Assembly (NCBI GenBank): GCA_905215965.1
Contig: CAJMSD010000011.1
Location: 1-64,000, forward strand
Length of the DNA: 64,000 bases
DNA from: an uncultured bacterium
GTDB lineage: Bacteria; Bacillota; Clostridia; Oscillospirales; Ruminococcaceae
Direction: 5' to 3'
Below are positions 24,359-33,828 of this stretch, in pieces; position 1 is the stretch's first letter; each line of letters begins with the position of its first letter. Both the position numbers and the translations under genes were made by a program. Under the pieces are notes generated by a model. The model worked only from the letters and a program-made list of their open reading frames with translations. It did not search any database and was not told where the DNA came from.

Positions 24359-26488
24359 TTAAAGAATATCGTTAATATCGGATTTCAGCACATCAGCCTT
24401 TGGACCGTATACAGCCTGTATTCCTGTATCCTTTTTTACAAGGCCAAGCGCGCCCTCGGCTTTCCATTTGTCAGAATCAGCTACAAGGTCGGGGTCTTTT
24501 ACCGTTACTCTTAATCTTGTCATACAGGCATCTACAAACGTGATATTATCACGGCCGCCAAGGAGACCGATTATCCTCTCAGGCTGACTGTCCGCAGAAG
24601 CTCTCATATCTCCCTCGGAAACTCTGAAATCCTCGGAATTCTCGTCTGAATAATTCCCCAAACGTCCCGGAGTAGCATATCGGAATTTTCCTATCATAAA
24701 ATATGCTACAAAATATCCTATGGCAAAGAAAATCACTACCGATATTATAAAGTTTATGATATCGCCGCCAAGACCTGCTTTCAGGGACATTGGAATTCTC
24801 GTAAACAGCTCAAGATTGCCGAACGAATGAAGCCTCAGATCAAAAACTCCCGCAAGCGCAAATGCACAGCCCTGCAAAATTGCATAGACAATATAGAGCG
24901 GAATCGCACAGAACATAAACATAAATTCCAGCGGCTCGGTAACGCCTGTAAGGAATACCGCAAGCGAAGTTGATATAAACATAGATTTGTATTTTTCTCT
25001 TTTGTCCTTATCAACTCTTCTGTACATCGCAAGCGCAACACCTAACAGAAGTCCTGTCGCACCTATCATTTGTCCGACCTTGAATCGTGCAGGAACTACG
25101 GTTTCAAGAAGATTTTCATATGACGCTGTATCTCCTGCATTTTTGAAGCCTATAAGATCTGTCACCCACGCAAGCCACAAAGGATCCTGACCGAAAACTA
25201 CAGATCCTGCATTCACGCCTGTTTGAACTATATAGCTTCCTCCGAATGAAGTGTAATTCATAGGAATGGTCAGCATATGATGCAGTCCGAACGGCAGCAG
25301 CAGTCTTTCAAGAGTACCGTAAACAAACGGCGCAAGTACAGGTGAGGTTGATGAAGAATTTGCTATCCACACGCCGAACTTATTGATTCCCAGCTGTATA
25401 ACAGGCCAGATAACTGCAAGAACAAGTGAAAGTATCACCGACCATAATATAACAACGAGCGGCACAAATCTTTTTCCGTTAAAGAAAGAGAGTGAATCAG
25501 GAAGCTTTCTGTAATTATAATATTTATTATATATGATTCCTCCGACGAAACCTGAAATAATGCCTACAAATACTCCCATATTCAAAGCCGGCGCGCCAAG
25601 AACCGACGTAAAATAACCGTCAACGGCAATTTCCTGCCCAAAAAGAGTATGTGTTACCGCGTTTGCATCACTGAGCATCTCATTGGTAACGCCAAAGATC
25701 GAGCCTGTTATATTGTTGATAAGGATAAACGCTATCAATGCAGCAAACGCGCCGCCTGCACGGTCCTTTGCCCATGAACCGCCTATAGCAACTGCAAACA
25801 AGACATGAAGGTTATTGATTATAGCCCAACCAATATTCTCCATTATTCCTCCGGCAGTAGCTATTGCTCCTATATCTCCGCCTGCCATTACAACAAGCTT
25901 TCCGAGACTTATCATAAGTCCGGCAGCCGGCATTACGGCTATCACGACCATTAATACCTTACCAAGCTTTTGAAGAAAATCAAAATTAAGCGAAAGCTTT
26001 TTCTTTTCTGTTTTCTTTTCCTCATTTTTCGGAATAAGATCAATTAAAGGATCAGCCGCAGCCTTTACCTTGCCGCTTGTCGGAAGAATATCCATATTCT
26101 CGGCTCCGCCGCTTATCAGCACGGGAGTAACTGTATTAATGTTCATTTTTTCAAGCAGTTTTATATCGACATCGCATATCAGGTCGCCTTTTTTTACTCT
26201 GTCCCCTTCTTTTACATGAGGAGTAAAGCCTTTTCCCTGCAATTGAACGGTTTCAAGTCCAAAATGAATGAGGATTTCATTACCATTGTCGTCGGTGATT
26301 CCGTAAGCATGTTTAGTCTCGGCAATTGATGATATTACACCGTCAACAGGACTGTAAATTTTTCCGTCATCAGGAATTATTGCACAGCCATCGCCTAAGA
26401 CCTTGTCTGAAAACACGCTGTCGGGAACTTTTTCAAGCGGAACTACCCTGCCGCTTACAGGTGCGTATATTATAATTTTATTGTTCAT
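24359..26488 (-). CDS. PTS transporter subunit IIABC, glucose/maltose family
   Basis: 709-residue fusion with unusual order A-C-B. Domain IIA (about 1-140) has the two histidines of the IIA-Glc type, H60 and H75 (ILIHFG). Domain IIC (about 170-600) has about ten membrane segments and LLLPFGLHHMLTIPM. Domain IIB (about 630-709) has the phosphocysteine C655 in DACMTRLRV. It imports and phosphorylates a sugar, with phosphate from HPr. The glucose family covers glucose, maltose and N-acetylglucosamine; the neighbours malQ and glgP point to glucose or a maltose-type sugar. It lies 13 bases downstream of glgP. Confidence 0.9.
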   Translation of the reverse strand: MNNKIIIYAPVSGRVVPLEKVPDSVFSDKVLGDGCAIIPDDGKIYSPVDGVISSIAETKHAYGITDDNGNEILIHFGLETVQLQGKGFTPHVKEGDRVKKGDLICDVDIKLLEKMNINTVTPVLISGGAENMDILPTSGKVKAAADPLIDLIPKNEEKKTEKKKLSLNFDFLQKLGKVLMVVIAVMPAAGLMISLGKLVVMAGGDIGAIATAGGIMENIGWAIINNLHVLFAVAIGGSWAKDRAGGAFAALIAFILINNITGSIFGVTNEMLSDANAVTHTLFGQEIAVDGYFTSVLGAPALNMGVFVGIISGFVGGIIYNKYYNYRKLPDSLSFFNGKRFVPLVVILWSVILSLVLAVIWPVIQLGINKFGVWIANSSSTSPVLAPFVYGTLERLLLPFGLHHMLTIPMNYTSFGGSYIVQTGVNAGSVVFGQDPLWLAWVTDLIGFKNAGDTASYENLLETVVPARFKVGQMIGATGLLLGVALAMYRRVDKDKREKYKSMFISTSLAVFLTGVTEPLEFMFMFCAIPLYIVYAILQGCAFALAGVFDLRLHSFGNLELFTRIPMSLKAGLGGDIINFIISVVIFFAIGYFVAYFMIGKFRYATPGRLGNYSDENSEDFRVSEGDMRASADSQPERIIGLLGGRDNITFVDACMTRLRVTVKDPDLVADSDKWKAEGALGLVKKDTGIQAVYGPKADVLKSDINDIL

Positions 26489-26501
26489 TACCTTTCTCCT
26501 G

Positions 26502-28760
26502 TTAAAGTTTCCATATTTCTCTGCTATACTGCTCGATCGTTCTGTCCGACGAAAAATATCCTGCCTCGCTTATATTTATAAGCATTTTTTTCGCCCAAGC
26601 GATCCTATCCTCGTAATCACAAAAAGCCGTGTCTCTTACCTTGATATAGTCCTGAAAATCCGGAAATGTCATAAACCAGTCCTTAGAAAGTAGTTCCTTT
26701 TGAAGCCTTTCAAGATTTTCCCTGCTGCCTATTTTCATCATTTCCTCGCTGGTAATAAAATCAACAGCAGACTTTATGATAGGATTACTGTTATAATACT
26801 CCATAGGATCATAGTTTTTTTCATTGTAACGCTTAACGACTTCGTCGCTGTTACTTCCAAAAATATAAATATTCTCATCTCCCACCAGACGATGTATCTC
26901 TACATTAGCGCCGTCTTCGGTTCCAAGCGTAACAGCACCGTTAAGCATGAATTTCATATTTCCCGTTCCGCTCGCTTCCTTTGAAGCAAGAGATATCTGC
27001 TCGGAAATGTCGCAGGCAGGGATCAGCTTTTCGGCTTTAGTAACATTGTAATTCTCAACCATAACAACCTTTAAGTATGGTGAAACACTGCTATCGCTGT
27101 TTATAATTTTCTGAAGGCATAAAATCAAATGAATAATATCCTGCGCGATCACGTAGGCAGGAGCAGCTTTAGCTCCGAATATAACGGTTATCGGCGTTGA
27201 CGGCTTTTTGCCGGATTTTATTTCAAGATACTTGTGAATAACATAAAGCGCATTCATTTGCTGTCTCTTATATTCGTGAAGTCTTTTAATTTGTATATCA
27301 AAAATCGAATCGGGCGAAATATCAATATTCTCGGTCTTTTTCAGGTAATCGCAAAGTCTTTGCTTGCAGCTGCGTTTTATTTCAAGCAATTTCCTTAAAA
27401 CGTTTTCATCGTCTTTAAATTCCCTGATCTTAGTAAGCAGACCAGCGTCCTTTTTCCAGCCCTTGCCTATAAGACTTGTTATGAATTCCGAAAGCTCGGG
27501 ATTGGCGTGCATAAGCCATCTTCTGAACGTTATGCCGTTTGTTTTGTTTGTAAATTTGTCGGGATATATCTTGTAAAAGTTATTAAGCTCAGTGTTTTTT
27601 AAAATTTCAGTGTGAAGCTCCGCCACTCCGTTGACCTTAAATGAGTAGTGTATGTCGATCGAAGCCATGTTCACGCGTTCATCGTTATCAATGATATAAA
27701 CGCTCTCATCGTCGAATTTTCGTCTTACGCGATCGTCAAGGACTTCAATGATCGGAACAAGCTGCGGAACTGCTTTTTTCAAATATTCAATATTCCACTT
27801 TTCAAGAGCTTCTGCCAATATTGTATGGTTTGTATACGCACAGGTTTGCGTCACAATATCTATAGCGCTGTCCATATCTATACCGTTCTCGCAAAGCAGA
27901 CGTATAAGCTCCGGAATTATCATCGTGGGGTGCGTATCGTTGATCTGTATAACGGCATATTTATGCAGATCACAAAGCTTATGTCCGCTTTCCAGACATT
28001 CGTCGATTATCAGCCTTGCACCGCAGCTTACCATAAGGTACTGCTGATAAATACGCAGAAGCCGACCGTTTTCGTCGCTGTCGTCAGGATATAAAAACAG
28101 TGTAAGATTCCTGTCAATATCTGTTTTGTCAAAATTTATACCGCTGCCGATAATGCTCTCATCAACAGTATCGATGTCAAAAAGATGAAGGCGATTCGTG
28201 CGGTTATCATATCCGGTAATATTGATATCATACATTACTGCATTGACCGAAAATCCACCAAAGTCCACCTTATAATTTCTGTTGGTCGGAATCAGCCAGC
28301 TTGTTTGCTCGATCCACTTGTCAGGGAGTTCAGATTGCATATTGTTTTCAAACTTTTGCCTGAAAAGTCCGCAATGATAATTGATACCGATACCGTCACC
28401 GTTAAGTCCAAGAGTGGCGATCGAATCCAAAAAACAAGCGGCAAGTCTGCCAAGTCCGCCGTTTCCGAGAGACGGCTCAGGTTCGCATTCCTCAATTTTT
28501 GAAATTTCCCGCGAATTTTTTTCAAGCTGTGTTTTTACTTCATCATATATGCCAAGATTTATAAGATTATTCGATAAAAGCTTTCCAATCAAAAATTCTG
28601 CCGAGACATAATACAGCTTTCTGGAATTATTTTTTATTTTGTTTCTCTTCGCTTCCGAAAGCTTCTGTACTTCTTCAAGAAGCGCGTAAAATATCTCCGA
28701 ATCAGAGCTTTCCGAGATATTTTTTCCATATTTATTTTTGAGAAGCATATTTAGATCCAT
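26502..28760 (-). CDS. glgP: glycogen/maltodextrin phosphorylase
   Basis: About 752 residues, GT35. Motifs: LYYVSAEFLIGKLLSNNL, SLGNGGLGRLAACFLDS, GIGINYHCGLF, HTILAEALEKW, and the PLP-lysine segment EASGTGNMKFMLNGA. It splits alpha-1,4-glucans with phosphate to glucose-1-phosphate in the cytoplasm. At about 750 residues it is slightly shorter than the 800-830 of many phosphorylases. The ATG at 28760 has GGAGG 8 bases upstream; a TTG six bases earlier would weaken that spacing. First gene of the glgP-PTS-EEP-malQ cluster and preceded by a structured region (28832-28921). Confidence 0.95.
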   Translation of the reverse strand: MDLNMLLKNKYGKNISESSDSEIFYALLEEVQKLSEAKRNKIKNNSRKLYYVSAEFLIGKLLSNNLINLGIYDEVKTQLEKNSREISKIEECEPEPSLGNGGLGRLAACFLDSIATLGLNGDGIGINYHCGLFRQKFENNMQSELPDKWIEQTSWLIPTNRNYKVDFGGFSVNAVMYDINITGYDNRTNRLHLFDIDTVDESIIGSGINFDKTDIDRNLTLFLYPDDSDENGRLLRIYQQYLMVSCGARLIIDECLESGHKLCDLHKYAVIQINDTHPTMIIPELIRLLCENGIDMDSAIDIVTQTCAYTNHTILAEALEKWNIEYLKKAVPQLVPIIEVLDDRVRRKFDDESVYIIDNDERVNMASIDIHYSFKVNGVAELHTEILKNTELNNFYKIYPDKFTNKTNGITFRRWLMHANPELSEFITSLIGKGWKKDAGLLTKIREFKDDENVLRKLLEIKRSCKQRLCDYLKKTENIDISPDSIFDIQIKRLHEYKRQQMNALYVIHKYLEIKSGKKPSTPITVIFGAKAAPAYVIAQDIIHLILCLQKIINSDSSVSPYLKVVMVENYNVTKAEKLIPACDISEQISLASKEASGTGNMKFMLNGAVTLGTEDGANVEIHRLVGDENIYIFGSNSDEVVKRYNEKNYDPMEYYNSNPIIKSAVDFITSEEMMKIGSRENLERLQKELLSKDWFMTFPDFQDYIKVRDTAFCDYEDRIAWAKKMLINISEAGYFSSDRTIEQYSREIWKL

Positions 28761-28831
28761 ATTCAATACCTCCGTTAATTACTTTGCTATATTATGTGCA
28801 GTTTTTTTCGATTTTTTCATTATAAACAGAT

Positions 28832-28921
28832 AAAAAACAGCCGTCCGATAAAGACGGGTAGCGATAAAGAATTAAAGCCTGAGAAGATTTCATTTCTTCT
28901 CAGGCTTTTTGCGTATCGGAC
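28832..28921 (-). promoter_or_regulatory. nested hairpins with competing pairing ahead of glgP
   Basis: On the minus strand a 14-bp hairpin (arms 28874-28887 and 28895-28908) is enclosed by an 8-bp pair, 28914-28921 with 28843-28850. The inner bases of the latter arm also belong to a terminator, CCGTC/GACGG (28841-28845 with 28853-28857), followed by CTGTTTTTT. The outer pair and the terminator cannot form together, which is the layout of an attenuator. It could instead be stacked terminators of the small upstream ORFs. Confidence 0.5.
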
Positions 28922-28935
28922 AGATAAATCAGAAT

Positions 28936-29064
28936 TTAGAGGTGCAAATCTACATCAATTTTCGGGTAACAAAAATATCCCTTTTCAACATCAGTGTTGC
29001 TGCTGCTTAAATCTGGAAATCTTTCGTCAAACCACCAGAGTAAGAACTTACTGATTTGAATCAT
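28936..29064 (-). CDS. 42-residue small ORF overlapping the upstream small gene
   Basis: ATG at 29064 lies 14 bases inside the preceding 56-residue gene, in another frame. The product begins MIQISKFLLWWFDERFPDL and continues through SSSNTDVEKGYF to a stop at 28936. The composition looks like real protein. Either it is translated by coupling, or a frameshift has split a longer protein of about 98 residues. The function is unknown. Confidence 0.4.
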   Translation of the reverse strand: MIQISKFLLWWFDERFPDLSSSNTDVEKGYFCYPKIDVDLHL

Positions 29065-29218
29065 CACAGCAAAAAGTAATCAGCAAATTCATGGTACGGG
29101 GATCATCCGACGTAGTGCATACAACTTCCCAGCCTTCTTCAGACATTTTATTCATCAATGTCTCAGCTTTTTCATGTTTTCTATCCCAATCTACCTCAAG
29201 AATTTTATATTTTTTCAT
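29048..29218 (-). CDS. DUF4177-like small protein
   Basis: 56 residues starting KKYKILEVDW, then KAETLMNKMSEEGWEVVCTT, which recalls the DUF4177 pattern of an alternating strand-helix-strand with an EGWEVV core. An AAAGGGGG ribosome binding site is found 12 bases before ATG at 29218. It is cytoplasmic by sequence, with a cysteine pair near the C-terminus. Function unknown. It lies between a decayed ORF and the 42-residue ORF, all on the minus strand upstream of glgP. Confidence 0.6.
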   Translation of the reverse strand: MKKYKILEVDWDRKHEKAETLMNKMSEEGWEVVCTTSDDPRTMNLLITFCCDDSNQ

Positions 29219-29236
29219 TTATGATCCTACCCCCTT

Positions 29237-29339
29237 TCAAATTTTTTCATCATACCATACTTTACTATTTTCAAACTTAAAGGAATCGTGTCTTAACAAA
29301 ACAAGCAAATCCAATTCCTACGAGGACGGTATCATTCAT
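29237..29339 (-). pseudogene. frameshifted small ORF
   Basis: GGAGGGGG precedes ATG at 29339; the frame gives MNDTVLVGIGFACFVKTRFL and stops at 29277. One frame over, the DNA continues with RHDSFKFENSKVWYDEKI to a stop at 29237, which reads like the missing rest. A single-base change near 29295 would join them into about 34 residues. No family is recognised, and a chance arrangement is possible. Confidence 0.35.
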
Positions 29340-29428
29340 GTTTCCCCCTCCATAATCACAAAATCCCGATTTGTTGGTCAGCTAATCATAACACCACCGA
29401 CACAAAAAGTCAACGCCGCAAGAAACGC

Positions 29429-29464
29429 AAAGCTACTTTTGACATAGGTGTCAAAAGTAGCTTT
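29429..29464. terminator. 16-bp perfect palindrome after hydA, probable terminator
   Basis: Arms 29429-29444 and 29449-29464 (AAAGCTACTTTTGACA and its complement) pair perfectly around a four-base loop. It follows the hydA stop by about 60 bases. The T run is poor on both strands, so termination is probable but not certain. No gene is seen between it and hydA. Confidence 0.6.
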
Positions 29465-29525
29465 ATCATAATTCTATATGGCTACCTAACTAAAGGACGA
29501 CTGTTTAAGTCTGTGTTCAAATTAT

Positions 29526-31268
29526 TTAATTAATTGAACGCTTTACATATGAAGTATGAAGAATTTCATGAGCCTTATGACTTCCGGGTTCACCGAAGAA
29601 CTCGTCATATACTGCCTTTACAGCAGCATTTTCATGAGACTTTCTAACCGGCATTGAAGCGTCAATATCATAAAGTGCCTTTGCACGCATTGCACGAAGA
29701 TCGTTAAAGTTTCTGATGCTTGCAGGCTGCTGAGGCTGACCGCCGCCGTTTACACAACCGCCGGGACATCCCATTATTTCAATGAACTGATAATCAGCTT
29801 CACCGTTTTTAACCTTTGTAAGAAGCTCCTTAGCATTTGCAAGACCGCTTACAACTGCAACCTTAACGTCAAGATCCCCAACCTTATATGTTGCTTCCTT
29901 GATACCGTCAGTACCGCGTACTTCAGGGAAATCAACAGCATCGGCACCTGTAAGAGTATGAACTGCCGTTCTGAGAGCAGCCTCCATAACTCCGCCTGTT
30001 GCGCCGAAAATAACAGCTGCACCGGTAGAGATTCCAAGAGGCTCGTCGAACTTTTCGTCAGGAAGAGCAGTAAAGTTGATTCCTGCACGCTCGATCATTC
30101 TGCCAAGCTCACGGGTCGTAAGAGCAAAATCAACATCGGGAACACCTGCAGCGTTCTGGTCATCTCTGCCGATCTCAAACTTCTTAGCTGTACATGGCAT
30201 GATCGATACTACAACGATATCCTTAGGATCGATGCCCATCTTCTCTGCATAATATGTCTTAGCGGTAGCGCCGAACATCTGCTGAGGAGACTTGCAGGTC
30301 GAAAGATTTTCTGTCATTTCAGGGAAATAATGCTCGCAGTATTTGATCCAACCGGGTGAACATGAAGTGATCATCGGGAGAACTCCGCCGTTCTGAACAC
30401 GGTCGATAAATTCATGCGATTCTTCCATTATTGTAAGATCAGCGCCGAAATCAGTATCAAACACTCTATCAAAACCAAGTCTTCTGAGAGCTGCTGCCAT
30501 TTTTCCTTCTACATTTGTGCCGATAGGCATACCGAAGCATTCGCCGAGAGCTGCACGAACAGCAGGAGCTGTCTGAACAATTACGTGCTTTGAAGGATCT
30601 GCGATCGCTTCAAGAACAGGCTTTGTATAATCCTTTTCGGAAATTGCTCCAACAGGACAAACTGCAATACACTGACCGCAGGAAACACAGCTTGTTTCGC
30701 CAAGTCCCATATCAAATGCCGAGCCAATAAATGTTTTAAAGCCTCTTTCGTTAGCGCCGATAACACCGATTCCCTGGACTTTTGAGCATACGGCTACGCA
30801 GCGGCGGCAAAGAATACATTTATTGTTATCGCGGTACATATGAGCAGCAGAATTATCGATCTCGTACTCATTTTTTGCGCCGTCATACTTTGCAGCGTCC
30901 TCAATGCCGTAATCCTTTGCAAGCTTTTGAAGTTCGCAGTTTCCGCTTCTCACGCAAGAAAGACATTTTCTTTCATGAGTTGAAAGAATAAGCTCAAGCG
31001 TTCTCTTTCTTGACTCAATTACCTTAGGCGAGCTTGTGAGAATTTCCATATTATCCGAACATGGATAAACGCAAGCAGCAACGAGTCTGAAACCTCTGCC
31101 TTCGTTTACCTCGGTAACGCAGATACGGCAAGCGCCGATCTCGTTGATCTCTTTCATATAGCAAAGTGTAGGAATCTCAATACCTGCAATATGAGCAGCT
31201 TCAAGAACAGTTGTGCCCTTAGGTACGGATACTTCAACACCATTTACTTTTACTGTTAAATTTTCCAT
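29526..31268 (-). CDS. hydA: [FeFe] hydrogenase catalytic subunit HydA
   Basis: 580 residues. In order: plant-type 2Fe-2S domain (about 1-78; C36, C47, C50, C66), His-ligated 4Fe-4S segment (H98, C102, C105, C111), two 4Fe-4S clusters (CILCRRCVAVC, CVSCGQCIAVCP), then the H-cluster domain with L1 TSCSPGW (C303), L2 MPCTAKK (C359) and L3 EIMGCPGGC (C501, C505). This is the group A electron-bifurcating or confurcating type. With HydB and HydC it makes H2 from ferredoxin and NADH together. Cytoplasmic. GAGGAATT precedes ATG, 15 bases after hydB. Confidence 0.95.
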   Translation of the reverse strand: MENLTVKVNGVEVSVPKGTTVLEAAHIAGIEIPTLCYMKEINEIGACRICVTEVNEGRGFRLVAACVYPCSDNMEILTSSPKVIESRKRTLELILSTHERKCLSCVRSGNCELQKLAKDYGIEDAAKYDGAKNEYEIDNSAAHMYRDNNKCILCRRCVAVCSKVQGIGVIGANERGFKTFIGSAFDMGLGETSCVSCGQCIAVCPVGAISEKDYTKPVLEAIADPSKHVIVQTAPAVRAALGECFGMPIGTNVEGKMAAALRRLGFDRVFDTDFGADLTIMEESHEFIDRVQNGGVLPMITSCSPGWIKYCEHYFPEMTENLSTCKSPQQMFGATAKTYYAEKMGIDPKDIVVVSIMPCTAKKFEIGRDDQNAAGVPDVDFALTTRELGRMIERAGINFTALPDEKFDEPLGISTGAAVIFGATGGVMEAALRTAVHTLTGADAVDFPEVRGTDGIKEATYKVGDLDVKVAVVSGLANAKELLTKVKNGEADYQFIEIMGCPGGCVNGGGQPQQPASIRNFNDLRAMRAKALYDIDASMPVRKSHENAAVKAVYDEFFGEPGSHKAHEILHTSYVKRSIN

Positions 31269-31282
31269 CTTAATTCCTCCGC

Positions 31283-33181
31283 TTATTTCTTGATAATTGC
31301 CTTAAACTTACATGATGCAATACAAGCGCCGCATTTTACGCACTTATTTGTGTCAATCTCCATTGCAGCAAGCTTCTTGCCCGGAGCAATATAATCTGTT
31401 CTTGTGATTGCTGATGCAGGACACTGCTTAGCGCACATACCGCAGCCGATACATTTATCCTTAACGATCTCAAAGTGGAGAAGATCCTTACAAACGCCCG
31501 CAGGACATTTCTTATCAACAACGTGAGCAATATACTCGTCACGGAAATAACGCAGCGTTGAAAGTACCGGATTAGGAGCTGTCTGTCCGAGACCGCAAAG
31601 CGAGTTAGACTTAACGTGATAGCAAAGCTCTTCGAGCTTATCGATATCCTCAAGAGTTCCCTGTCCCTTTGTGATCTTGTCAAGAATCTCATACATTCTC
31701 TTTGTACCAACACGGCAGGGAGTACACTTACCGCATGACTCGTCTACTGTAAATTCAAGGAAGAATTTAGCGATATCGACCATACAGTTATCCTCGTCCA
31801 TAACAATAAGTCCGCCTGAACCCATCATTGAGCCGATACCAATAAGGTTATCGTAGTCGATCGGAATATCGAAATGTTCAGCAGGAATACATCCGCCTGA
31901 AGGACCGCCTGTCTGTGCAGCCTTGAACTTTTTACCGTTAGGAATACCGCCGCCGATCTCTTCAATAACTTCGCGGAGAGTAGTACCCATAGGTACTTCT
32001 ACAAGGCCAGTATTATTAATCTTACCGCCAAGAGCGAATACTTTAGTTCCCTTAGATTTTTCTGTACCCATTGACGCGAACCACTCAGCGCCGTTGAGAA
32101 TTATCTGAGGAATATTTGCGTATGTTTCAACGTTGTTAAGAATAGTAGGCTTCTGGAAAAGTCCTTTCTCTGCCGGGAAAGGAGGACGCGGACGGGGTTC
32201 GCCTCTGTTTCCTTCGATAGAAGTCATAAGAGCAGTTTCTTCGCCGCAAACGAAAGCGCCTGCACCGAGTCTGAGATCGATATCAAAGCAGAAATCAGTG
32301 CCAAAGATATTCTTTCCGAGCATTCCCTTTTCGCGAGCCTGATCGATAGCAATTCTAAGACGCTGAACAGCGATCGGGTACTCTGCACGAACGTAGATGT
32401 AACCCTGCTTAGCTCCGATAGCGTAACCGGCGATTGACATAGCCTCGAGAACTACGTGAGGATCTCCCTCAAGTACGGAACGATCCATAAATGCGCCCGG
32501 GTCGCCCTCGTCAGCATTACAGCAAACATACTTCATGTCAGCGTTAGGAACAATGTTTTTAGCAAGCTTCCACTTCATACCTGTCGGGAAGCCGCCGCCG
32601 CCTCTGCCGCGAAGACCGCTGTCGAGGATAGTCTGGATAACTTCGTCCTGAGTCATAGAAGTAACGACCTTGCCAAGAGCCTCATAACCGCCTCTGCCTA
32701 TGTATTCGTCAATGCATTCAGGATTGATAACACCGCAGTTTCTGAGAGCTACTCTGTGCTGCTTTTTATAGAAAGCGGTCTCATCAAGAGATTTAATATT
32801 ATCGCCTTCTACAGTCTCGTCATAAAGAAATTCCTTAACGGGATTTCCGCCGATGAGGTGCTCGTCAACGATTCTCGGCAGCTCGTCAAAATTAACTCTG
32901 GAGTAGAAAGTTCCCTCCGGATAAACGATCATGATCGGGCCAAGAGCGCAAAGTCCGAAACAGCCGGTTTTTACGACCTGGATCTTATCTGTAAGTCCCT
33001 TAGCAGCAAGTTCCGATTCAAGAGTTTCTATAATTTTAGCCGAGCCTGACGAAGTACAGCCTGTACCGCCGCAGACAAGAACGTGTTTTTCATATTTAGA
33101 AGCTGCATCGCCATGTGTTCTGAGCGCCACTTCGCCCTGCATAGCTTCTCTGATAACCTTGAGTTCGTCAAGAGTTTTCAT
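31283..33181 (-). CDS. hydB: hydrogenase NADH-binding subunit HydB (NuoF-like)
   Basis: 632 residues. An N-terminal thioredoxin-like 2Fe-2S domain (VLVCGGTGCTSSGSAKI, GCFGLCALGP) precedes the NuoF core with the NADH/FMN loops GLRGRGGGGFPTGMKW and GAGAFVCGEETALM, then a 4Fe-4S site ESCGKCTPCRVG, and at the C-terminus two 4Fe-4S ferredoxin motifs (CIGCGMCAKQCP, CVKCGACIASC). It is the flavin site where electrons of NADH and ferredoxin are joined or split. The domain set matches HydB of Thermotoga and Ruminococcus. AGGAGG precedes the ATG. Confidence 0.95.
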   Translation of the reverse strand: MKTLDELKVIREAMQGEVALRTHGDAASKYEKHVLVCGGTGCTSSGSAKIIETLESELAAKGLTDKIQVVKTGCFGLCALGPIMIVYPEGTFYSRVNFDELPRIVDEHLIGGNPVKEFLYDETVEGDNIKSLDETAFYKKQHRVALRNCGVINPECIDEYIGRGGYEALGKVVTSMTQDEVIQTILDSGLRGRGGGGFPTGMKWKLAKNIVPNADMKYVCCNADEGDPGAFMDRSVLEGDPHVVLEAMSIAGYAIGAKQGYIYVRAEYPIAVQRLRIAIDQAREKGMLGKNIFGTDFCFDIDLRLGAGAFVCGEETALMTSIEGNRGEPRPRPPFPAEKGLFQKPTILNNVETYANIPQIILNGAEWFASMGTEKSKGTKVFALGGKINNTGLVEVPMGTTLREVIEEIGGGIPNGKKFKAAQTGGPSGGCIPAEHFDIPIDYDNLIGIGSMMGSGGLIVMDEDNCMVDIAKFFLEFTVDESCGKCTPCRVGTKRMYEILDKITKGQGTLEDIDKLEELCYHVKSNSLCGLGQTAPNPVLSTLRYFRDEYIAHVVDKKCPAGVCKDLLHFEIVKDKCIGCGMCAKQCPASAITRTDYIAPGKKLAAMEIDTNKCVKCGACIASCKFKAIIKK

Positions 33182-33211
33182 AAATTGACCTCCTAATTGG
33201 TAAAATAAGAA

Positions 33212-33709
33212 TTATTCCGAGTATTTTGCAAGGATTGTATCCACATCATCCACAGTAAGGCGACCGTAAACATCTTCATTTACAGTAAGTACAGGAGCAA
33301 GTCCGCATGCACCGATACAACGGCAAGCCTCAAGTGAGAATTTACCGTCAGGCGTGCATTCACCGCCTGTAATGCCAAGCTTTTCCTGAAGCTTATCATA
33401 AATATCGCCGGATCCTTTAACGTAGCAAGCCGTACCAAGACATACTGAAATGGTATACTCGCCCTTTGGATAGAGTGAAAACTGTGCATAGAAAGTTACG
33501 ACACCATAGATCTTCTCAAGAGAAATTCCTGTTTTATCAGAAATAATAGTCTGAACCTCAATAGGAAGATAGCCGTATATTTCCTGTGCTTTCTGGAGTA
33601 TCGGCATTAATGCGCCCTTTTCGTCCTTGTTCTCTTCAATAAACTGAAGAAGCTGTGCCTCCTGTTCAGGAGTGCCTTTAAAAGGAATCTTAGATTTTGC
33701 TGAATTCAT
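33212..33709 (-). CDS. hydC: hydrogenase subunit HydC (NuoE-like 2Fe-2S protein)
   Basis: 165 residues of the 24-kDa subunit family: an N-terminal helical part (LLQFIEENKDEKGALMPILQ) and a thioredoxin-like 2Fe-2S domain with VCLGTACYVKGSG and EACRCIGACGLAPVL supplying four cysteines. It relays electrons between HydB and HydA. First gene of the hydCBA operon with AAGGAGG upstream. No separate HydD or sensor kinase gene is present, so this is a compact three-gene version. Confidence 0.94.
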   Translation of the reverse strand: MNSAKSKIPFKGTPEQEAQLLQFIEENKDEKGALMPILQKAQEIYGYLPIEVQTIISDKTGISLEKIYGVVTFYAQFSLYPKGEYTISVCLGTACYVKGSGDIYDKLQEKLGITGGECTPDGKFSLEACRCIGACGLAPVLTVNEDVYGRLTVDDVDTILAKYSE

Positions 33710-33828
33710 TAAATGAACCTCCTTGTATTTACTGTGAAAAAGTATATATTACTATCAGGCAGCTGATTAAAGTTGCAAAAAGCATCAAGTGTATAAAACG
33801 ACTGCATGGCAAAATGTGCTTTACCACG

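Noticed and set aside
28832..28921. Ribonucleic antiterminator site for a GlcT/LicT-type regulator of the PTS operon
   Set aside because: The GGATTGTTACTG-like RAT core is absent; only a generic attenuator layout is supported.
31283..33181. Long plus-strand open frames opposite hydB and other minus-strand genes
   Set aside because: They are antisense shadows caused by codon bias; they lack ribosome binding sites and family motifs.
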